Assembly: GCA_020720965.1 (NCBI GenBank)
Contig: DYNS01000110.1
Span: 1-8,768 of the forward strand
Length of the DNA stretch: 8,768 nt
Direction: 5' to 3'
Source of the DNA: Anaerolinea sp.
GTDB taxonomy: Bacteria > Chloroflexota > Anaerolineae > Anaerolineales > Villigracilaceae
Below the pieces are notes generated by a model, which ran no database searches, had not been told where the DNA came from, and saw only the letters and a list, made by a program, of their open reading frames with translations. This document shows positions 5,102 through 8,768 of this stretch, piece by piece (the stretch's first letter is position 1; every line of letters starts with the position of its first letter). The position numbers were made by a program, and so were the translations under genes.

Positions 5102-6271
5102 TTGCACAAAGAATTGAACCCCATCTCATCCCCCGACCGCATTCACATCCTCGATATTCTGCGAGGTTTTGCCGTCTTTGGCATTCTACAGGTGAACATC
5201 GTTGGCTTCTCCTCCCCTGCTTTCCTCCCAGGTTATGTGTCAAGCCCAACCCCGCCCCGAATAGACCAATGGGCAGACTATCTGCTGCTGTTTTTGGCGG
5301 AGAGCAAGTTTTACATTATCTTCTCCTTCCTGTTTGGGCTTGGGTTTGCGGTGCAAATGGCACGCGCCGAGGCTAAAGGGCGGGGGATAGATACGTTTTA
5401 CCCGCGCCGCTTGTGGGTTCTGTTCTTCATCGGCATTTTACACTCTACCCTGCTGTGGTCGGACGATATTTTGCGCATCTACGCCCTGTTAGGTTTTGCG
5501 CTTCTGGCTTTTCGCAAACAATCCAACCGCACCCTGCTCGGTTGGATGGCACTCTTCTTTATCCTTTCCATCATTCTACCGGTACTGATTGGCACAAGAG
5601 ACGACCGCCCGGATGTTCTGACTCTGGGCGAAGATTGGGTGAGGATGGCGAGGGCAGCGTATCAGAGCCGGGCATATTGGGATGTCTTGCAGTTTCAGAC
5701 CCGGTTCGCGCCCCTATCTTTCCTCATCATTCTACTGGCACAGGGAGCCGGAGCCATGACCATGTTCCTGCTGGGACTGCTCGTAGGGCGCAGTCACTTT
5801 TTCGAGCGGCTTGCAGAGCATCACAACACCCTGATTGCCATCACCCTGGGCGGGCTACTACTTTGGGCGGCAGGCGGGGCAGTCTTTTGGTATGTAGAAG
5901 ATGTTTGGGTCAGCAGCGCCGGGTATGTTTTGGGGTCTTTGGGGCTTGCTAGCATGTATGTTGCCCTGCTTAGTCTGGCTTCTCTGCTGCCGGGGGCAAG
6001 GCATTTTCTTTCCCCTTTGGCAAGCGTTGGACGCATGGCGCTAAGCAATTACGTCTTTCAATCTGTCGTTTGTCTCACCATTTTTAGCGGTTTTGGGTTG
6101 GGGCAGTACGAAAAAATAGGGCTTGCGAACCTTATCGGGTTGGCAAGCCTCATTTACGTGGTGCAAATCATTCTGAGCGTGTGGTGGCTAAAATATTTTC
6201 GGTTTGGTCCTTTGGAATGGGTCTGGCGTTCCCTCACTTACCAAAAAGCCCAGCCTTTTTGGGCAAAATAG
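5102..6271 (+). CDS. DUF418 (YeiB-family) integral membrane protein
   Basis: A 389-residue polytopic membrane protein with about ten hydrophobic segments. The N-terminal motif RIHILDILRGFAVFGILQVN (residues 13-32) is the hallmark of DUF418/YeiB proteins and resembles the acyltransferase-like 'LDxLRG' start. The C-terminal DUF418 domain is clear: SPLASVGRMALSNYVFQSVV (304-323) and, after a hydrophobic stretch, FRFGPLEWVWRSLTY (366-380). FLFGLGFAVQMARAEAKGR (77-95) is the conserved cytoplasmic loop region. Relatives may transport or acylate surface molecules, but no biochemical function is firmly assigned. The gene starts at TTG. It diverges from the toast-rack lipoprotein and ends 1 bp from the stop of the convergent methyltransferase. 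Confidence 0.92.
   Translation: MHKELNPISSPDRIHILDILRGFAVFGILQVNIVGFSSPAFLPGYVSSPTPPRIDQWADYLLLFLAESKFYIIFSFLFGLGFAVQMARAEAKGRGIDTFYPRRLWVLFFIGILHSTLLWSDDILRIYALLGFALLAFRKQSNRTLLGWMALFFILSIILPVLIGTRDDRPDVLTLGEDWVRMARAAYQSRAYWDVLQFQTRFAPLSFLIILLAQGAGAMTMFLLGLLVGRSHFFERLAEHHNTLIAITLGGLLLWAAGGAVFWYVEDVWVSSAGYVLGSLGLASMYVALLSLASLLPGARHFLSPLASVGRMALSNYVFQSVVCLTIFSGFGLGQYEKIGLANLIGLASLIYVVQIILSVWWLKYFRFGPLEWVWRSLTYQKAQPFWAK
6241..6264 (-). terminator. Candidate intrinsic terminator of the ubiE-like gene, inside the 3' end of the DUF418 gene
   Basis: Read on the minus strand just after the ubiE-like stop: GCCCA, a 7-nt loop, TGGGC, then TTTTT. An alternative 8-bp pairing also exists (CCAAAAAG at 6241-6248 with CTTTTTGG at 6255-6262). 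The 5-bp GC stem is short, so strength is uncertain. The element lies within the last codons of the opposite gene. Confidence 0.5.
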
Positions 6272-6272
6272 A

Positions 6273-6968
6273 TTATTTTTCTGCCCAGTGAATGGCAATG
6301 GTGCCAAACATGAGGCGCTTAAACCCTACCCGCAAAAAACCCGCCTGCGTCATGCGTTCCGCCAACTCTTCTGCGCTGAGAAAGGCTTCGCTCGAATCGG
6401 GCAGGTAGGTGTACGCATCCCGCTGACCGGAGAGCAAGGTTCCGAGGGTGGGAATGACGAGGTGCATGTGTATCCAAATAAAGGGGGAAAGCAGGTTCGG
6501 CTTGGGGCGGGTGGTATCCAAAATGACAATGCGCCCGCCGGGTTTGAGAACGCGATACTGCTCGCGCAAAGCCTTATCCCGGTCTACTACGTTTCGCATT
6601 AAAAAACCGGAGATGACGGCATCGAAGAGGGCGCTGCCAAAGGGCAGGGAGAGCGCATCGGCAGCAGACCAGGCAAAGGCATCGGCTGGTTTGCGCCCAA
6701 TGCGCATCATCTCCACCGTAAAATCGGCGGCGGTGATGCGGGCGGAGGGGTTTTGGGCGCGGGCAAAGCGTGCCAGGTCGCCAGTGCCTGCTCCCAAATC
6801 CAGCAGGGAGGCGTTGGGGGGCAGGGCTGCACGGCGGATGACTTCTCTCCTCCAGGCGAGGTCTTGTCCGCCGGTCATCAGGCGGTTCATCAAATCATAT
6901 TGGCGGGCTATACGGGTAAATACGCCCTGAATGTAACGTGATTTTTCGGTTCCGGTAAGTTGAGTCAT
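6273..6968 (-). CDS. ubiE: UbiE/MenG-like SAM methyltransferase (probable demethylmenaquinone methyltransferase)
   Basis: From the ATG at 6968-6966 the protein is 231 residues and begins MTQLTGTEKSRYIQGVF, as UbiE/MenG proteins do. IARQYDLMNRLMTGGQDLAW (20-39) corresponds to the first UbiE signature, with Thr for Ser and Asp for the usual His. Motif I is LLDLGAGTGDLA (55-66). SGFLMRNVVDRDKALREQ (120-137) matches the UbiE 'GFGLRNV.D...AL.E' segment. RVLKPGGRIVILDTT (139-153) is the second signature, with Asp and Thr where Glu and Ser are usual. In the family the enzyme performs the last C-methylation of menaquinone or a ubiquinone precursor. The substituted signature residues leave the substrate open. 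Longer in-frame starts at 6989 and 7037 are rejected because the promoter lies between them and the ATG. No ribosome binding site precedes the start. The stop is 1 bp from the DUF418 stop. Confidence 0.85.
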   Translation of the reverse strand: MTQLTGTEKSRYIQGVFTRIARQYDLMNRLMTGGQDLAWRREVIRRAALPPNASLLDLGAGTGDLARFARAQNPSARITAADFTVEMMRIGRKPADAFAWSAADALSLPFGSALFDAVISGFLMRNVVDRDKALREQYRVLKPGGRIVILDTTRPKPNLLSPFIWIHMHLVIPTLGTLLSGQRDAYTYLPDSSEAFLSAEELAERMTQAGFLRVGFKRLMFGTIAIHWAEK

Positions 6969-6975
6969 GGGCGCG

Positions 6976-6981
6976 ATTATA
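6976..6981 (-). promoter_or_regulatory. Perfect -10 box placed for a leaderless ubiE-like mRNA
   Basis: The minus strand reads TATAAT, followed by 7 nt (CGCGCCC) and then ATG. Normal -10 to start-site spacing would put the first transcribed base at or next to the A of the ATG. No Shine-Dalgarno sequence is present. The -35 region is unremarkable. Confidence 0.6.
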
Positions 6982-6983
6982 CC

Positions 6984-7012
6984 TTGCATCTTTCCCCCCC
7001 CTGTGCTAGAAT
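6984..7012 (+). promoter_or_regulatory. nusA promoter
   Basis: TTGCAT (6984-6989), a 17-bp spacer and TAGAAT (7007-7012) with the extended -10 TG at 7004-7005. Initiation would be near 7018-7019, giving a leader of about 110 nt. The -35 lies inside the divergent ubiE-like promoter region. Confidence 0.6.
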
Positions 7013-7041
7013 CCTCCACGTTCGACCAATACCGCAAGCGC

Positions 7042-7069
7042 CGAAAAGTGGGAGCCCCCCACTTTTTCG
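7042..7069 (+). terminator. Terminator-like hairpin (putative attenuator) in the nusA leader
   Basis: CGAAAA-GTGGG, a 5-nt loop, CCCAC-TTTTT-CG. The GTGGG/CCCAC stem is flanked by A4 and T5 and extended by a CG/CG pair with one bulged T. It lies about 25 nt after the predicted start site and about 60 nt before the nusA ATG. No plus-strand gene lies between the promoter and this element, so it is not the terminator of another gene. Confidence 0.6.
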
Positions 7070-7127
7070 TTTGTAAGGGGTTGAACGCTTTTTATCCCAT
7101 TTTTTCAATTCGGGAGTCTTGGCAGGT

Positions 7128-8768
7128 ATGAAAAACGAGTTTAATTTGGCTTTCAACGAAGTGTTGGAAGAAAAACAATTGCCCAAAGAAGTCATTTTGG
7201 GGGCGCTGGAATCTGCGATGGTTTCTGCCTACCGCCGTGCGGTGAATGCATCGAGCGCCCAACAAGTGGAAGCCAAAGTAGACCCGGAGACGGGTCGGGT
7301 GACGGTGTACGCCGAAAAAGAAGTGGTGGAAAGCCTGGTAGATACCCGCACAGAAGTGTTGTTGGATGAAGCCCGCAAGGTGAACCCCACGGCGCAACTA
7401 GGCGATATGGTCATTATGGAATCTACCCCCAAAGATTTTGGGCGTGTAGCCGCGCAAACTGCCCGGCAAGTCATTCAGCAGCGCATCCGCGAGGCAGAAC
7501 GCGGTGTGCAAATGCAATATTTTGAGCGCCAACTGGGCGAAATTGTGAGCGGGATTGTGCAAGCCTCCAACATGCAAAGCACAACCCTGGGGTTGGATAT
7601 GAAAGCCGAGGGCGTGATGCCCGCCAACCAACGCATCCCCGGCGAAAAATTCCGGGTGCATGACCGCATCCGCGCCATCATCATCGAAGTCAAAGACGGC
7701 TCCCGCGGACCGCAAATCATCCTCTCCCGGGCGCATCGCAACTTTTTGCGCCGCCTGCTGGAAAACGAAGTGCCGGAAATTTATCATGGCATTGTGGAAG
7801 TGCGCTCCATTGCCCGCGAGCCTGGGCAACGCGCCAAAGTGGCTGTCTCTGCCACCCAACCGGGGGTGGACCCGGTGGGCGCTTGCGTAGGCGTAAAGGG
7901 TGTGCGGATTCAGACCATCGTCAAAGAATTGCATGATGAGAAAATCGACATCATCGAGTGGAATCCCGACCCGGTGCAGTACATCTCCAAAGCCATCAGC
8001 CCGGCACGGGTCAGCGGCGTGTACCTGACCGAGGGAGAGAAAACCGCAACCGTTGTGGTCATGGAAGACCAACTCAGCCTGGCAATTGGGCGGGATGGGC
8101 AAAATGCCCGCCTCGCCGCCAAACTGACGGGTTGGCGAATCGACATCAAGAGCGTCTCCGAAGCTGCCAGCGACCTGGTGAGCCGCCTGCAAATGGACTC
8201 ATCCCTGGCGCAAACCGCTCAGGCAGAAAACGAAGCCGCCGGGCTGGTGAACGACATCCTGAACAAAAAAGCCGAAGGTCGCCCCCTGACCCCGGAAGAA
8301 TACAGCATCATGGCGCAGTTTGTAGACCGGGTGGAACGCCGCACCCTGGAAACCCAACGCGCCGCCGAACAGGAAAGCGCCGAAAAACTGGCAGACGCTC
8401 GTGCGGGCATCCCCGACCAGGCGTTTGAGCAGCCCTTGGAAGAAATGGGTTTGCCGGAACATGTTTACAACATCCTCACCGAGGCGGAATACCGCACAAC
8501 CGGCGACCTGCTACTGGCGATGAAAATCTCCCCCGACCGGGTTTTGGGTCTGGCAGGGATTGGTCCCAAAGCCATGCAGGCGATTGAAAAAGCAGTGGCG
8601 GAAGTCCATGCGGCTGCCGTTATCGCAGCCGCTCCCGAAGCAGAAGCCGAGGTGGAAACCGCTCCGGAAGAGCCGCAACCCGCCCCCGAAGTGGAAGCAG
8701 CCCCCAGCCCCGAAGAACCCCTCAGCGCCGAACCTGCCCCGGAAACGGAAGCAAAACCCGGCGAGGAA
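7128..8768 (+). CDS. nusA: Transcription termination/antitermination factor NusA with C-terminal extension (open at the window end)
   Basis: The frame runs 547 codons from ATG at 7128 to the last base without a stop. The N-terminal RNA-polymerase-binding domain begins with MKNEFNLAFNEVLEEKQLPK and carries the KDFGRVAAQTARQVI helix (102-116). An S1 domain spans about 135-200. KH1 has GACVGVKGVRIQTIVKEL (251-268). KH2 has LAIGRDGQNARLAAKLTGWR (318-337). After a helical linker, residues about 434-493 form a helix-hairpin-helix-like domain with LGLAGIGPKAMQAIEKAV (473-490), similar to NusA acidic repeats. A Pro/Ala/Glu-rich acidic tail follows from about 502. NusA binds RNA polymerase and modulates pausing, intrinsic termination and antitermination. 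GGGAG at 7112-7116 is a somewhat distant ribosome binding site (11 nt). No rimP precedes it. It is at least 547 residues long, longer than most NusA proteins. Confidence 0.97.
   Translation, partial: MKNEFNLAFNEVLEEKQLPKEVILGALESAMVSAYRRAVNASSAQQVEAKVDPETGRVTVYAEKEVVESLVDTRTEVLLDEARKVNPTAQLGDMVIMESTPKDFGRVAAQTARQVIQQRIREAERGVQMQYFERQLGEIVSGIVQASNMQSTTLGLDMKAEGVMPANQRIPGEKFRVHDRIRAIIIEVKDGSRGPQIILSRAHRNFLRRLLENEVPEIYHGIVEVRSIAREPGQRAKVAVSATQPGVDPVGACVGVKGVRIQTIVKELHDEKIDIIEWNPDPVQYISKAISPARVSGVYLTEGEKTATVVVMEDQLSLAIGRDGQNARLAAKLTGWRIDIKSVSEAASDLVSRLQMDSSLAQTAQAENEAAGLVNDILNKKAEGRPLTPEEYSIMAQFVDRVERRTLETQRAAEQESAEKLADARAGIPDQAFEQPLEEMGLPEHVYNILTEAEYRTTGDLLLAMKISPDRVLGLAGIGPKAMQAIEKAVAEVHAAAVIAAAPEAEAEVETAPEEPQPAPEVEAAPSPEEPLSAEPAPETEAKPGEE

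Noticed and set aside
4996..5376. Plus-strand open frame starting ATG 4996 overlapping the DUF418 start
   Set aside because: It is out of frame with the DUF418 protein, has no recognisable domain and has a composition typical of a shadow frame.
6969..7037. Longer ubiE-like protein starting at 7037 or 6989
   Set aside because: The extra residues have no family match, and the TATAAT box lies downstream of these starts.
7398..8192. A 264-codon minus-strand open frame opposite nusA
   Set aside because: Its composition is typical of the antisense of a GC-rich gene, and it lies wholly within unambiguous NusA domains.
1..8768. CRISPR arrays, insertion sequences, tRNA or rRNA genes
   Set aside because: No spaced direct repeats, transposase motifs, terminal repeats or cloverleaf-like segments were found on either strand by reading.

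Overview
The window looks like a bacterial chromosome segment, most likely from a metagenome-derived Chloroflexota (Anaerolineae-like) genome. That assignment is an inference from overall protein style: a toast-rack lipoprotein with a 'SLAC' lipobox, a DUF418 membrane protein, a NusA with a long acidic Pro/Ala/Glu tail, and GCC/CGC/GAA-biased codons. No rRNA or tRNA is present to confirm it.

Left edge (1 to about 220). The minus strand carries the last 46 codons of an EutN/CcmL-family bacterial microcompartment (BMC) vertex protein. Its stop overlaps (ATGA) the start of an RpiB-family sugar-phosphate isomerase that runs off the window. A vertex protein next to RpiB recalls sugar-phosphate-utilising (SPU-type) BMC loci. 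This segment ends abruptly in a C/G-rich low-complexity tract at about 200-221. Beyond it, the plus strand encodes the Pro/Ala linker and complete catalytic domain of a 2-oxoacid dehydrogenase E2 whose N-terminal lipoyl and subunit-binding domains are absent. Both genes are broken at the same point, so this is either a real rearrangement or a chimeric assembly joint. Codon use differs on the two sides.

Plus-strand block 190-3986. The E2 gene overlaps a class I SAM methyltransferase by 14 bp. An extended -10 promoter then precedes pdxS-pdxT, the two subunits of the DXP-independent pyridoxal 5'-phosphate synthase, and a GNAT-like protein that overlaps pdxT by 4 bp. The block ends at a perfect 25-bp inverted repeat that contains the stop codons of both convergent genes and should terminate transcription both ways.

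Middle (4027-6271). A minus-strand toast-rack-type lipoprotein and a plus-strand DUF418/YeiB-family membrane protein (TTG start) diverge from a roughly 220-bp intergenic region. The DUF418 stop lies 1 bp from the stop of the convergent minus-strand UbiE-like methyltransferase.

Right (6273-8768). The ubiE-like gene and nusA diverge from interleaved promoters. The ubiE-like promoter has a perfect TATAAT placed 7 nt before the ATG, which predicts a leaderless mRNA. The nusA promoter is followed by a terminator-like hairpin in its leader, which suggests attenuation of nusA. nusA is open to the window end with S1, two KH domains, a C-terminal helix-hairpin-helix-like domain and an acidic tail. No rimP precedes it. 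No CRISPR array, insertion sequence or RNA gene was found.
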